Below are positions 52,566-62,100 of a DNA stretch of 64,000 nucleotides, piece after piece. This DNA comes from Candidatus Villigracilaceae bacterium (lineage in GTDB: Bacteria > Chloroflexota > Anaerolineae > Anaerolineales > Villigracilaceae), in the NCBI GenBank assembly GCA_026645935.1, contig JAPKMP010000018.1, forward strand, positions 1-64,000, written 5' to 3'. A program made the translations under genes and the position numbers. The notes beneath the pieces were generated by a model. That model was not told the DNA's origin and did no database searches. It worked only from the letters and a program-made list of their open reading frames with translations. The stretch's first letter is position 1, and each line of letters opens with the position of its first letter.

Positions 52566-52680
52566 CTCTTATCCAGAGAGGCGGAGGGAACGGCCCGATG
52601 ATGCCTCGACAACCAGTGAGCGATTCAAAACCGCGCACCAGGTGCCAATTCCGACAGACGGATGTTCTGGGAGATGAGAG
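52566..52680 (+). ncRNA. SAM-I (S-box) riboswitch aptamer
   Basis: The conserved core reads CAGAGAGGCGGAGGGAACGG, then GCCCGATGATGCC, ACAACC, CAGGTGCCAATTCC and GATGAGAG, in the order and spacing of the SAM-I class. The P1 stem pairs CTCTTATC with GATGAGAG. It lies directly upstream of metK and is followed by a terminator, so rising S-adenosylmethionine would stop transcription. This 330-nt spacer otherwise contains only the promoter and terminator. Confidence 0.95.
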
Positions 52681-52702
52681 GGTAAATATAGCAACGCTTG
52701 TA

Positions 52703-52735
52703 TTGCCCTTTCTGCTCGTCTGAAAGGGCAATTTT
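52703..52735 (+). terminator. Expression-platform terminator of the SAM riboswitch
   Basis: TTGCCCTTTC pairs with GAAAGGGCAA around a 9-nt loop, followed by TTTT. It lies between the aptamer and the metK ribosome site, so it is the regulated terminator. Confidence 0.85.
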
Positions 52736-52755
52736 CATTTACAAGGAGAAACAAA

Positions 52756-53970
52756 ATGAGCAATACTTTTATGACCTCCCCCAAGCTGATGTTCACATCG
52801 GAATCAGTGACGGAAGGACACCCCGACAAGATCTGCGACCAGGTCTCGGATGCCGTGCTGGATGCCTGCCTCGAACAGGACCCGCGTTCGCGCGTGGCTT
52901 GCGAAACCGCCGTCAAGACCGGTTACGTGATGCTGCTCGGCGAGATCACCACCAATGCCCAGTTCAATTACGATGAACTGGTGCGCAAGACCGTCAATGA
53001 GATCGGTTACGACTCGAGCGAGAAGGGCTTCGACGGCAGTTCCTGCGGCGTGCTGGTGGCCATCGCGAAGCAATCCGGCGACATTGCCATGGGCGTCAAT
53101 CACGCGCTCGAGACCCGCGACGGACATCACTTGACGGACGAGGAAGTGGAATCCATCGGGGCTGGCGATCAGGGCATGATGTTCGGCTACGCTTGTAACG
53201 AATCCCCGACTCTGATGCCGATGCCGATCTATCTGGCTCACAAACTGACCCGCAAGCAGAGCGAACTGCGCAAGAGCGGCGCGATCAAATGGCTGCGCCC
53301 TGATGCCAAGAGCCAGGTGACCATCGAATACTCCAAGGGTAAACCTGTCCGCGTGGATACGGTGCTCATCTCCACCCAACACGCGCCTGATATTTCGCAG
53401 AATGAGATCACTGAAACCATCACTGAAGAACTCATCATGAAGACCCTGCCCAAGGAATTCGTGGACAAGAATCTGAAGGTGTACGTAAACCCGACAGGAC
53501 GCTTTGTGGTCGGCGGTCCGATGGGCGATGCCGGTGTGACCGGGCGCAAGATCATCGTCGATACCTACGGCGGCATGGGCCGTCACGGCGGCGGCGCTTT
53601 CTCGGGCAAAGATCCCACGAAAGTGGATCGCTCGGCGGCGTATGCAGCCCGGTATGTGGCGAAGAACGTCGTCGCCGCAGGTCTCGCGGACCGCGTGGAA
53701 GTGCAGGTCGCTTACGCCATAGGTGTGGCGCATCCGCTTTCCGTCAACGTGGAGACCTTCGGCACCGCCAAGATCGCCGATGACAAGATCGCCAAATTGA
53801 TCGACGAACACTTCGACCTGCGCCCCGGCGCGATCATTCGCGATCTCGGCCTGCGCAAGCCGATCTACCGCAAGACGGCGGCATACGGGCACTTCGGCCG
53901 CGACGACATCGAATTCCCCTGGGAGCGCACCGACAAGGCGGAGGCTTTGAAGAAGGCCGCCGGGGTGTAG
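52756..53970 (+). CDS. metK: S-adenosylmethionine synthetase
   Basis: A 404-residue MetK with [17 protein letters not shown], the [10 protein letters not shown] and [15 protein letters not shown] motifs (the last holds the ATP-binding Lys and Asp) and the FGR C-terminal element. It makes S-adenosylmethionine from methionine and ATP. AAGGAG precedes ATG 52756. The SAM-I riboswitch upstream gives direct product feedback on its transcription. Confidence 0.97.
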   Translation: MSNTFMTSPKLMFTSESVTEGHPDKICDQVSDAVLDACLEQDPRSRVACETAVKTGYVMLLGEITTNAQFNYDELVRKTVNEIGYDSSEKGFDGSSCGVLVAIAKQSGDIAMGVNHALETRDGHHLTDEEVESIGAGDQGMMFGYACNESPTLMPMPIYLAHKLTRKQSELRKSGAIKWLRPDAKSQVTIEYSKGKPVRVDTVLISTQHAPDISQNEITETITEELIMKTLPKEFVDKNLKVYVNPTGRFVVGGPMGDAGVTGRKIIVDTYGGMGRHGGGAFSGKDPTKVDRSAAYAARYVAKNVVAAGLADRVEVQVAYAIGVAHPLSVNVETFGTAKIADDKIAKLIDEHFDLRPGAIIRDLGLRKPIYRKTAAYGHFGRDDIEFPWERTDKAEALKKAAGV

Positions 53971-53996
53971 TCGTAGTAAGTAGCGGGTGAAAATTC

Positions 53997-54026
53997 AAAG
54001 CGCCTCTGAGAGATCAGGGGCGCTTT
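53997..54026. terminator. Terminator after metK
   Basis: AAAGCGCCTCTGA pairs with TCAGGGGCGCTTT around GAGA. It is shared with the convergent cbiO gene. Confidence 0.8.
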
Positions 54027-54050
54027 ACGTTTCACTCTTCATGTATCACT

Positions 54051-54806
54051 TTACGGCTTCTCCAACCCATGCGCGTTCAAAAATGATTCATTTCCCAAAA
54101 TTTCAGAAGTCAAACTATCTGCCACTACGCATCCTTCATCCATCACAACCGTGCGTGGAAAGAGTTCCTGCACCAATTTCATATCGTGGGTGGAAACGAG
54201 CATCGTGATTGGGAGATCGCGCAGCAGGTTGATCAAAGTCCGCCGCGCGCGTGGGTCGAGGCCTGCCGAAGGTTCGTCCAAGACTAGCAATCTCGGCTGC
54301 ATAGAAAGCACGGTCGCAATCGCAATGCGTTTCTTCTCACCCACACTCAAATGATGGGATAAACGATCCCGGTACGAATTCATTCGCACTGCTTCGAGCG
54401 CCGCATCCACCCGCGAGCGGACCTCCGCTTCGGGCAAGCCCATATGCAGCGGACCGAACGCCACATCCTCGAACACGGTCGGCGAGAAAAGTTGGTCGTC
54501 CGGGTTTTGAAAAACGAGTCCAACCATGGAGCGGATCAAGGGCAGATTGTCCCGTGTGAGGCGTTTGCCCGCGATCTCCACATCGCCGCGCCCTGTCAGG
54601 ATCCCGTTCAAATGCAGCATCAATGTCGATTTGCCCGCGCCGTTCGGTCCCACCAGCGCGACCTTATCGCCTTCGCAAAGTTTCAATGAAACCCCGTTCA
54701 AGGCGGCATGCCCATCGGGGTACGAAAAATAAAGATCGTTTACGGCAAGGATGTCACCGTCGCATTCAGGCGCGATAAAACGACTCGTGAGATGTGTAAC
54801 CGGCAT
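54051..54806 (-). CDS. cbiO: Energy-coupling-factor ATPase of Ni/Co transporter
   Basis: A 251-residue ABC ATPase: Walker A GPNGAGKST, Q-loop FQNPDDQ, signature LSVGEKK (a variant of LSGGQ), Walker B LLVLDEPSAG and H-loop STHD. It powers the CbiMQ permease. The ATG overlaps the cbiQ stop. The order cbiM-cbiQ-cbiO with fur in front forms a single operon on the minus strand. Confidence 0.92.
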   Translation of the reverse strand: MPVTHLTSRFIAPECDGDILAVNDLYFSYPDGHAALNGVSLKLCEGDKVALVGPNGAGKSTLMLHLNGILTGRGDVEIAGKRLTRDNLPLIRSMVGLVFQNPDDQLFSPTVFEDVAFGPLHMGLPEAEVRSRVDAALEAVRMNSYRDRLSHHLSVGEKKRIAIATVLSMQPRLLVLDEPSAGLDPRARRTLINLLRDLPITMLVSTHDMKLVQELFPRTVVMDEGCVVADSLTSEILGNESFLNAHGLEKP

Positions 54807-55597
54807 TAAAACCTTCCAATCACCTGCATCAGAAAAATGACCGCAATCGCAAAGGCGGTCGCGTAATAATCTGCGGATTTCATCTCGTGCGGATTCAACG
54901 TATAGAGATGACCGGCATATCCGCGCGCCAGCATGGCATTGTAGATGCGGTCACTGCGTTCGTAACTTCTCAGGAATAATTGACCTGCCATATTTCCGGC
55001 GATTTTTGCCCGCCACATCACGCCTCCCCCGGACCGCGAGCCTGGCGCGGCCGCCGAGCGGCTTTCCCTCGCCCGAAGCAGACGGAAGACTTCATCCGTC
55101 AGCACGAAAAGATATCGATAGAGAAACGCTATGATGGTCGTGAGGATCGCAGGCACGCGCAAATGTTCGAAGGCGTGAACCAGATCCGGGAAGCGGGTGA
55201 CAGCGACAAGCAGGATTGCCATCTGCACCGAAAGCCACGAGCGGATAAGGATACTGATAAAACGAAGCAGTCCGGCGTCGGTGATGGTGAAGTCCCACAT
55301 CAGAAAGCGGAAAGTGGAAATCGGGTTGCCAGGGATCGAGAATAAAACGGTGATGGCGATCAAGGCAAAGGGTAAAGCAATGATGGAGCGTTTCAGGGTG
55401 TAGGTATATCCCAATTTCGAGAACAGATTGCAAAATAGCAGAAATAACCAGGCAAACCCAAACGCGAACCACGCGCCGTCGGGGAGCAGCGCATTGGAGA
55501 CGATAAAGACGACCGTCACCACGGCCTTCACGCGCGGGTCGAGGCGGTGGATGAAACTATCATGATCGTGGTAACGGTCAAAAGCATCGAAGTGCAT
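54806..55597 (-). CDS. cbiQ: ECF transporter T component CbiQ
   Basis: A 263-residue polytopic T component. The N-terminal FDRYHDHDSFIHRLDPRVKAV and the cytoplasmic Ala-Arg-containing coupling motifs (RALRARES-like LLRARESRSA and the later MLARGYAGH) are diagnostic. It couples the ATPase to the substrate-binding CbiM. It overlaps cbiO by a few nucleotides. Confidence 0.9.
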   Translation of the reverse strand: MHFDAFDRYHDHDSFIHRLDPRVKAVVTVVFIVSNALLPDGAWFAFGFAWLFLLFCNLFSKLGYTYTLKRSIIALPFALIAITVLFSIPGNPISTFRFLMWDFTITDAGLLRFISILIRSWLSVQMAILLVAVTRFPDLVHAFEHLRVPAILTTIIAFLYRYLFVLTDEVFRLLRARESRSAAAPGSRSGGGVMWRAKIAGNMAGQLFLRSYERSDRIYNAMLARGYAGHLYTLNPHEMKSADYYATAFAIAVIFLMQVIGRF

Positions 55598-55603
55598 GAA
55601 ATA

Positions 55604-56539
55604 TTACGACTTCGCCTTCATTCCGCGTCCGACAAGGACGATGAGTATGCCGACAACGACGATCCCCGCCACTCCGGCAAGAATGGTTGAAAGCGCCGTT
55701 TCTCCAAGGAAGGGCAGTGTGTAATCGGGAATGATCTCATACGGCGCGGACCGACCGGTGTCGATAAAGCCCATGTTGATTGCAACGCGCTCCAACCCGT
55801 CCGGGTCGGCAGAGGCGAACGGCGAAAGCAGGACGACGAGGAGTGAGATCAAGCCCCCGGCGTAGATCCATCCACGCCCGGCTTTGGCGGATTCTGAACC
55901 TTCGCCCAACAGGTCGGGCCGGGTCTGCATGATGAACGCCAGGGCAAATACAGTGATGAGCGCTTCGCCGACACCGATAAGAGCATGGACGCCAAGCATT
56001 GCGGGGATGACAATGCCGAGCTGGGAAGTTCCGCTCAACCATAATTGCAGGGAGGTAAGCAGAGCGCCAGCCATCACTGAAAGCCATGCGGCGACACCAG
56101 CCACACCTAATCTGGCAGTCTTAGTCCCGCTGCTTACCGAGCGATATAATCCATAACCGATGGCGGCGGTGACGAGACCCATGTTGAGGATGTTCGCGCC
56201 CATCACGAGCAAGCCACCGTCCTGGAAGAGAAGCGCCTGCACGGCAATGACCGCGGTCATCACCAACATCCCCGCCCAGGGACCGAGTACGATTGCCGCC
56301 AACGCGCCGCCGAGCAAATGCCCGGAGGTGCCGCCCGCCACAGGGAAGTTGATCATCTGCGCTGCGAAGATAAACGCTGCCATTACACCCATGAGCGGGA
56401 TTTGCCTCTCACCAAGGGATTTATTCGTGCGGGAGATCGCCGCGCCAAGCGTGAGGGCGGTGATGACCCAGCAAATGATGGAGACGATCAGGCTTAGGAA
56501 GCCATCCGGGATATGAAGAGGGGCCGGTGAATACAACAT
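55604..56539 (-). CDS. cbiM: ECF transporter substrate-binding protein CbiM (with fused CbiN-like region)
   Basis: A 311-residue CbiM/NikM fold with the metal-site motif HIPDGF and six or seven membrane helices, plus a C-terminal region with the PDGLE motif (ADPDGLERVA) typical of the fused CbiN/NikN part. It carries Co or Ni into the cell. In the family His2 directly follows the initiator Met and coordinates the metal; here an eight-residue leader MLYSPAPL precedes HIPDGF (His9). No start codon lies closer to the motif. AAGGAG sits upstream of ATG 56539. The gap to fur is 1 nt. Confidence 0.9.
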   Translation of the reverse strand: MLYSPAPLHIPDGFLSLIVSIICWVITALTLGAAISRTNKSLGERQIPLMGVMAAFIFAAQMINFPVAGGTSGHLLGGALAAIVLGPWAGMLVMTAVIAVQALLFQDGGLLVMGANILNMGLVTAAIGYGLYRSVSSGTKTARLGVAGVAAWLSVMAGALLTSLQLWLSGTSQLGIVIPAMLGVHALIGVGEALITVFALAFIMQTRPDLLGEGSESAKAGRGWIYAGGLISLLVVLLSPFASADPDGLERVAINMGFIDTGRSAPYEIIPDYTLPFLGETALSTILAGVAGIVVVGILIVLVGRGMKAKS

Positions 56540-56540
56540 C

Positions 56541-56969
56541 TTATAACTCTCCTTTTTGACAATCAGGACAAAGACCAAAAAACGTCAGGTGGCGGTCGGT
56601 CAACCGATAACCGCTTTCGGATTCCAAACGCGCATACATGGATTTGAGAATGGCGTGCTCGACCTCCATTTCGTTGCCACAGCGACGGCAGATCAGGTGG
56701 TGATGCTCGTGTCTGGCGATCTCATAGGCGATATGACCGTTCCCATTCAACGCCGGGCGTGCCAGGTGGTTCTCCGCCAGAAATTCGAGCGTTCGATAGA
56801 CAGTCGCCTCGGTCAGCCCCGGCAATTCCCGTCGCGCCGCGTCGAAAACCTCCACGGGGGAGAGATGCCCGCCGTTGTGATGCAGGATATGTAAAATCGC
56901 CAGTCGCTGGGGCGTCATACGGTAGCCGCGGGCGCGGAGTTGGGGGGTGTATTCTTCGGCGCAGGTCAT
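56541..56969 (-). CDS. Fur-family metalloregulator (Zur/Nur-like)
   Basis: A 142-residue Fur protein. The winged helix shows GYRMTPQRLAILHILHH and LTEATVYRTLEFL. The metal-site cluster is HEHHHLICRRCG (Cys94, Cys97), and a second pair is Cys134/Cys137 (LCPDC). It is the first gene of the cbiM-cbiQ-cbiO operon, so nickel, cobalt or zinc sensing is more likely than iron; the exact metal cannot be told. ATG 56969 has AAGGAGAGA upstream; an alternative TTG at 56999 falls in the operator. An inverted repeat overlaps the promoter region. Confidence 0.9.
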   Translation of the reverse strand: MTCAEEYTPQLRARGYRMTPQRLAILHILHHNGGHLSPVEVFDAARRELPGLTEATVYRTLEFLAENHLARPALNGNGHIAYEIARHEHHHLICRRCGNEMEVEHAILKSMYARLESESGYRLTDRHLTFFGLCPDCQKGEL

Positions 56970-56982
56970 CCATTCTCTCCTT

Positions 56983-57000
56983 ATTGCAACTTTTTGCAAT
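56983..57000. promoter_or_regulatory. Probable operator of the fur-cbi operon
   Basis: ATTGCAA-CTTT-TTGCAAT, a perfect 7-4-7 palindrome just upstream of the fur ribosome site. It is a candidate binding site for the Fur-family product, implying autoregulation and metal control of cbiMQO. Confidence 0.6.
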
Positions 57001-57115
57001 TGCCTATTTCATAGATTATCACACACGAGTATTTCTTACAGACAAAAATTCCCCTCACCATGTTGATGAAGGGAATCGGGGTCTAAACAGGATCTCTATG
57101 CGAACTCGGGCGGTT

Positions 57116-57850
57116 TTACGGTTCCCACGCAAAATGGATGAGCGCGGCGAGCATGGGCTTTCCCTCCTGCCGGGCCATCCCCACTGCCCAGGTCTCCCAA
57201 TTCAATCCATCAAATTCAGTTGTGCCGGGAAAATGCACGGAGTAAAAATCCATGCCTTGATAGGGCCATTCGGGAAGATACGTCGCACCGCCGGTTCTCA
57301 ACTCATTGCAAGCAACAACCGGGTTGGATGAAAAGACCAGTTCAAGCGATGGCAGGACGATCTCCTGGAACGATCCTTTCACAGGAAGTCCGCTCCCCGC
57401 GCCGAGACCCCAATCCGCTTCGTAGGTTGTCTCGAAGACGAATTTGATATTGTCGAAATACGTCACGACCTTTCCTTCGCGGATGAAGCGCACGCCCACT
57501 CCTGTGCCCGGACTAACGAGCGAGGCAAGAAATTTCCCATCCTTATTTTGGATCGCAGATTGCAGGTCGTGGAGCAATTGCAGAGCGCGGGTATCCTGAC
57601 AAAAATCGGGGTTGAAATTCTCAGGAACGGAGGTGAGATATGCCGGAATGTCGTTCAGCGCAAGAGCCGCCTGGGGATCTGGCGTCGATGTGGGAATCGT
57701 CAATGTTGGAGTTATGGCAGGAAGGATTTGAGGCTCAGTCGGCTGCGGCGACTCGGCTGCGAAAATGGATGTTGGCGGAGGCGGCGCATCCACGGGCGGG
57801 GCGCAAGCAGAAACAATCAGGACCATCGAGATGAAAAGCAGACGGTTCAT
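57116..57850 (-). CDS. Lipoprotein of unknown function
   Basis: A 244-residue exported lipoprotein: MNRLLFISMVLIVSAC gives a lipobox VSAC, followed by a Pro/Thr-rich linker and a globular domain with a Trp-rich C-terminus. No family recognised. The ATG at 57850 sits directly before the signal peptide; the in-frame upstream extension to 57871 is rejected. A weak stem follows near 57040. Confidence 0.6.
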   Translation of the reverse strand: MNRLLFISMVLIVSACAPPVDAPPPPTSIFAAESPQPTEPQILPAITPTLTIPTSTPDPQAALALNDIPAYLTSVPENFNPDFCQDTRALQLLHDLQSAIQNKDGKFLASLVSPGTGVGVRFIREGKVVTYFDNIKFVFETTYEADWGLGAGSGLPVKGSFQEIVLPSLELVFSSNPVVACNELRTGGATYLPEWPYQGMDFYSVHFPGTTEFDGLNWETWAVGMARQEGKPMLAALIHFAWEP

Positions 57851-57980
57851 CGTTCGTCCTTTCAAAAACAAAACCGGCGTTTCAGCCAGTTCATTGTACT
57901 ATTCTGCGTCCGCTTTTGTATCGTTTTTTCTCGAATCCTTGTTTTTCATCTTCATGATAAATCCTGTTTTCCAACTTGTC

Positions 57981-59141
57981 TCAATCTTCCTTCGGCTCGC
58001 CAAATACAATGACAACGATATGTTGATTAAGGAACTTTGGCTTGGATTCCTCATCCGGAGTTACCACCTGCCCCAGCGTATATCCCCCGGCAACCGGAAC
58101 GGACTCACCGAGGATCTCCTGCACAGCGGCAATCTCCGCGCCGGGATGGGCTTTGAGCAGCATTTGCCAGGCAACATCCACCAGCACGAGGGCGAGGCGG
58201 GGTTTTGCATCCCCAAGTTTAAGCAAGGCTTGCTGGGCAGCCGTCTTGGCGGCACGTTCACAAGAGGCGGGACTTCCCACAAGCAGGAACGCATCCACGC
58301 CATCGCGAATGGCGGCGTTCATGCGGAAACTCCCGTCCGCTTCCACGCGGATCGGCGCACGCACAACCAATCCATCCTGCTGTTCCATGCCGAGCGGGTA
58401 CAAACGCGCAAGATAGCTGAGCGGCGGGAATGCCCAATCTCGGGCGGGATAACCGAACAAACTTGCGTACGCTTCCGAGGCGGGACGTCCATCCAGAGTG
58501 CGAAGCCAAAATCCGCGGGAACGCGTTACGCGAAATTGATTCCCGACCGGGTCCCATCCATGGGCGGCTCCGATACCGGTGTTGATTCCTCCGCGAATGA
58601 ATGCCGCCGTCATACCGCCCATGCCAGACTGGCTGCCTATGATTTGATAAGTGGAACCCGTGTGCAGGTCGCCGCTTGAAAGCGCTCCGGTCACATCCAA
58701 AGCTGGGGACAGCGAGTTACAAAACTGTTCCGCGTCTCCGTTAAATCCATCTGCAAAAAAGAGAATCGATTGACGTTCGGTTCGTGCCGAAGCATGATTT
58801 TCGACTTTCGATGCGGTCTCGCGTCCGGATTGAGCGTAGCCCGGCAGCCAAAGTGTCTCAGCCTGAAAATCACCGCTCAGAAGTGCAACCACAACAGAGT
58901 GCGGGTGCTGGCCATCGCGGGTCAATCCCGCTGGAGAACTGAAACCGATCAGGGGCGTATCGCCCAACAAACTGGATGCGCCGTTTAGCACTTCTCCCGC
59001 CTGGTATTGATGAGATGCGATCACCACCGCCAGGCCAGGAGCGTTTGCTCCAAGTCGGTTCAAAGCCTGATGTGTCGCCTGCAAGCCCGCCTCGCGCCCA
59101 TCCAATGCCTGAGCAGTTCCAACCGATCCGGTAACTGTCAT
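57981..59141 (-). CDS. FIST-domain sensory protein (FIST N + C)
   Basis: A 386-residue protein with an N-terminal FIST_N part (ALVVIAS-like APGLAVVIASHQY, DTPLIGFSSPAG) and a FIST_C part (FLLVGSPASCERAA, GALSSGDLHTGS). FIST proteins are thought to bind small ligands, perhaps amino acids, and act in signal transduction. The histidine kinase gene is directly upstream on the same strand with a 7-nt gap, so the two are likely one sensory system. Confidence 0.88.
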   Translation of the reverse strand: MTVTGSVGTAQALDGREAGLQATHQALNRLGANAPGLAVVIASHQYQAGEVLNGASSLLGDTPLIGFSSPAGLTRDGQHPHSVVVALLSGDFQAETLWLPGYAQSGRETASKVENHASARTERQSILFFADGFNGDAEQFCNSLSPALDVTGALSSGDLHTGSTYQIIGSQSGMGGMTAAFIRGGINTGIGAAHGWDPVGNQFRVTRSRGFWLRTLDGRPASEAYASLFGYPARDWAFPPLSYLARLYPLGMEQQDGLVVRAPIRVEADGSFRMNAAIRDGVDAFLLVGSPASCERAAKTAAQQALLKLGDAKPRLALVLVDVAWQMLLKAHPGAEIAAVQEILGESVPVAGGYTLGQVVTPDEESKPKFLNQHIVVIVFGEPKED

Positions 59142-59148
59142 CTTGACC

Positions 59149-62100
59149 CTATTCCTCTGCCACAGGAACCGTGAAATGGAAAACGGTACCTTTGCGGTAT
59201 TCGCTTTCGAACCAGATTTGCCCGCCCTGCATTTCGACGAGGCTCTTCGTGATGTTCAAGCCAAGCCCCGTACCCGGTGATTCGCGCGCTTTGGGATCCT
59301 CCGAGCGGAAGAATTTCTGGAATATCTTTTGCTGATCCTCGGGAGCCATGCCGATCCCGCTGTCCTTTACCCAGAGATGAAGAACGCGCGGCGCTCCATC
59401 GGGATCCCATTGGTTTGGGCTTTCCGCGACCCCTACGTGAATACGTCCGCCCTCCGGAGTGTATTTATATGCATTGCTGACGAGATTCGTCAGCACCTGC
59501 CCGACACGGACGCGGTCCGCCCACATATCGGGCAGGTTCGGCGGCACGGTCAATTCGAGTTTCTGTTTCTTTTCCTCCAATTGACGGGTGAATGTGCGAA
59601 CCACATCATCAACGATTTCAGCCGCGGTGATGGCTTTAAATTCGAGGCGCAGACGTCCCGCTTCGATCTTGGAATTGTCGTTGAGGTCGGAAACCAGGGT
59701 GGACATGCGCTCGACGTTGGATTTGATCGTCGTAAGGAAGTTCGTCTGCATCTCGGTGATCTGCCCCACAGCTCCGCTTGCAAGCAGGTCGGTATACCCT
59801 TTGATGGAAGTCATTGGGTTTTTAAGTTCGTGCGCGACCAAGGATACAAAATCGCTCTTTGCCAGGTTGGCGCGCTGAACTTCGCTATAAAGCTGGGCGT
59901 TCGAAATGGCGATGGCGGCGTGGTCGGTGAGACGCGTGAGGAAGTCGATATCCACCTGCGTATCGCCGATGCTTTCCAGGTAAAGCAGGCCGATCACGGT
60001 AATCTCGCGGCGGATGGGAATCACCATCTGGTTTCGAGATGCCAGGAGCAGTTTGTTCTTCGAGGCTTCAACCGCCACTTCCACATTTTGGGGAAGGCCG
60101 GTCTCGACAGCGGCGATCATGGAGGGCAGTTCGATCTTCATCACCAATTGATCGCCGAGGTTGGCCATCTGCTCATCCAACCCCTGATGTGCCATCACGC
60201 GCAATCGTCCTTCTTCGAGGATGCCGATCAAACCCGCCTCCGCACCGGACTGGCGAAGCGCCCAGTCGAGCGTGATGCGCATGGCACGGTCTATCTCCAG
60301 GCTGGCATTCAACTCGCGGTCGATCCTCTGCATGACCGAAAGTTCCTCGACGCGGTTGGCGAGCTCCTGATCGGTAAGAGTGTATAAGCGGGCGTTTTCT
60401 ATGGCGACCGCTGCCTGACCCGCAAAGGCAGTCAGCAGGGTTTCGTCATTCGTGATAAAGGGCAGTCCATCGCGCCGGTTGATGACCTCGATCACACCAA
60501 TCACGCGGTCCTTTGCCTGAAGCGGCACTGCCAGAAGAGAGCGGCTGACGAATCCTGTCTGCTGGTCCACCCCTTTGAATCGTGAAGGCGAATTTTGGTC
60601 TTCGTTTTCGATGACGGGTCTGCGTGTTTGCACGGCACGTCCCACAATTCCAGTACCGGGCGCAAGGCGTTTACCGACCAGGTTGCCTGCCACGGGTCCC
60701 ACCGTTACGCGGAAGACCAGCTCATCGGTCTGGTCGTCCACCATGAACAGGCTGCCCGCTTCACAGTTCAAAATTCCGACGGCGTTCTCGAGGATGTTTT
60801 GAAGCAACGGATTCAATTCCAGGGTCGAAGTCAATTGACGGGTGATGTCATTCAGTGTTGTCAGTTGATGCGCGCGTTCCTGGGTTTCCTTCAACAAACG
60901 CGCCTTCACAATGGCGCCGGCCGTTTGATCTGCAATGGCTTGCAGGAGTTCCAATTGCGCGCGGGTGTAGACCGTTGAGCTGTCGCGGCTGCCAACACTG
61001 AGCGCGCCGATGGTTTCAGCGCCGGCGTTGAGGGGCACCCCCATCCATGCGAAGACATTTTCGATGGTCGGGATAAGGTTGCGCGCCTGACACTCCCGGA
61101 TGAAATCCTGTGTCATGATTGGGCGGCTCTTGCGGATCACTTCCGGCGAAAGCCCGATATTCGCCGCAAATGGCTGGTTTTCACGCTCGCCGATGCGTTC
61201 GTTATTCTCGAGACAGAAACCGTAATAGTAATACTCGCTGTCCTTGTTATAAAGAGTGATGTGGAAATGCGAAGTCGGCAGGATCTGCGCCGTCTGGGCA
61301 TAAATCAATTCCAGCACATCGTCGAAGGTCAGGGTCACATTCACGCCCTGCGATACGCGGGTCAAGGCGTTCATTTCCTGGATCCGACGTTCGAGATGCG
61401 CCACCGTTTGTACGCGTTCAATGGCAACCGAAGCCTGGTCGCAGATATTTTCAAGAAAACGCAGATCCTGTGGGGAATAGGGTTGGGCGGTCAGGCGCGG
61501 ACCCAACGCCATCCAGCCGTTGGGTTTGTCCTTGCCGGGAAATGCGATGAACAGCCGCGCTCCCAACAAAGCAATGCGGGATTGCTCTGGGCGTAAAGAA
61601 TCCGGAAGGTCCGTGCCGCTATCCAAATAGAGCGGCAGGCTTTCGCGTTTGAAGTAAGACACCAACGGACTTCCCGAAGTAAAACGGATATCGGTCGTCG
61701 CGCGGCGCCCCTCGCCGGGCGAGGCGGTGTAAAAATCATTCAGTGAATCGTAGGTGAAAATGTGAATCTGCTCAGGAGCCAGGGTCGAGGCGATCTGGTC
61801 CCGAAGAAGCGAACTGATGGCGTTCAAATCAAGAGCGGTGGTCAGCCTGTGGGAAAAATCCTCCAATTGCTCCGCAGCCACGCGCGACCCGCGGAAGAAT
61901 ATCGCATCGGTCAGGTTTTGAAGGCGGGACCGGAGCGGTTCGAGGACAAGGGCAAGGACAAGGATAAAAATTCCCGCAAGATAATTTTTGGGCAGGGCAT
62001 TCCCGAACAACAAACCCGCGCCGGAAGAAACCAGCGCATACCCAAGCGTAACAATGACCGTGAGGATGGCATACATGACTCCGCGCCGGGCGAAATCGTC

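Noticed and set aside
55604-56969. Cobalamin riboswitch controlling cbiM
   Set aside because: fur and cbiM are separated by 1 nt and the region before fur shows only the ATTGCAA palindrome; no B12-box sequence was seen.
59329-60387. 352-residue open frame opposite the histidine kinase
   Set aside because: Antisense to GAF/HisKA codons with no start signal or motif.
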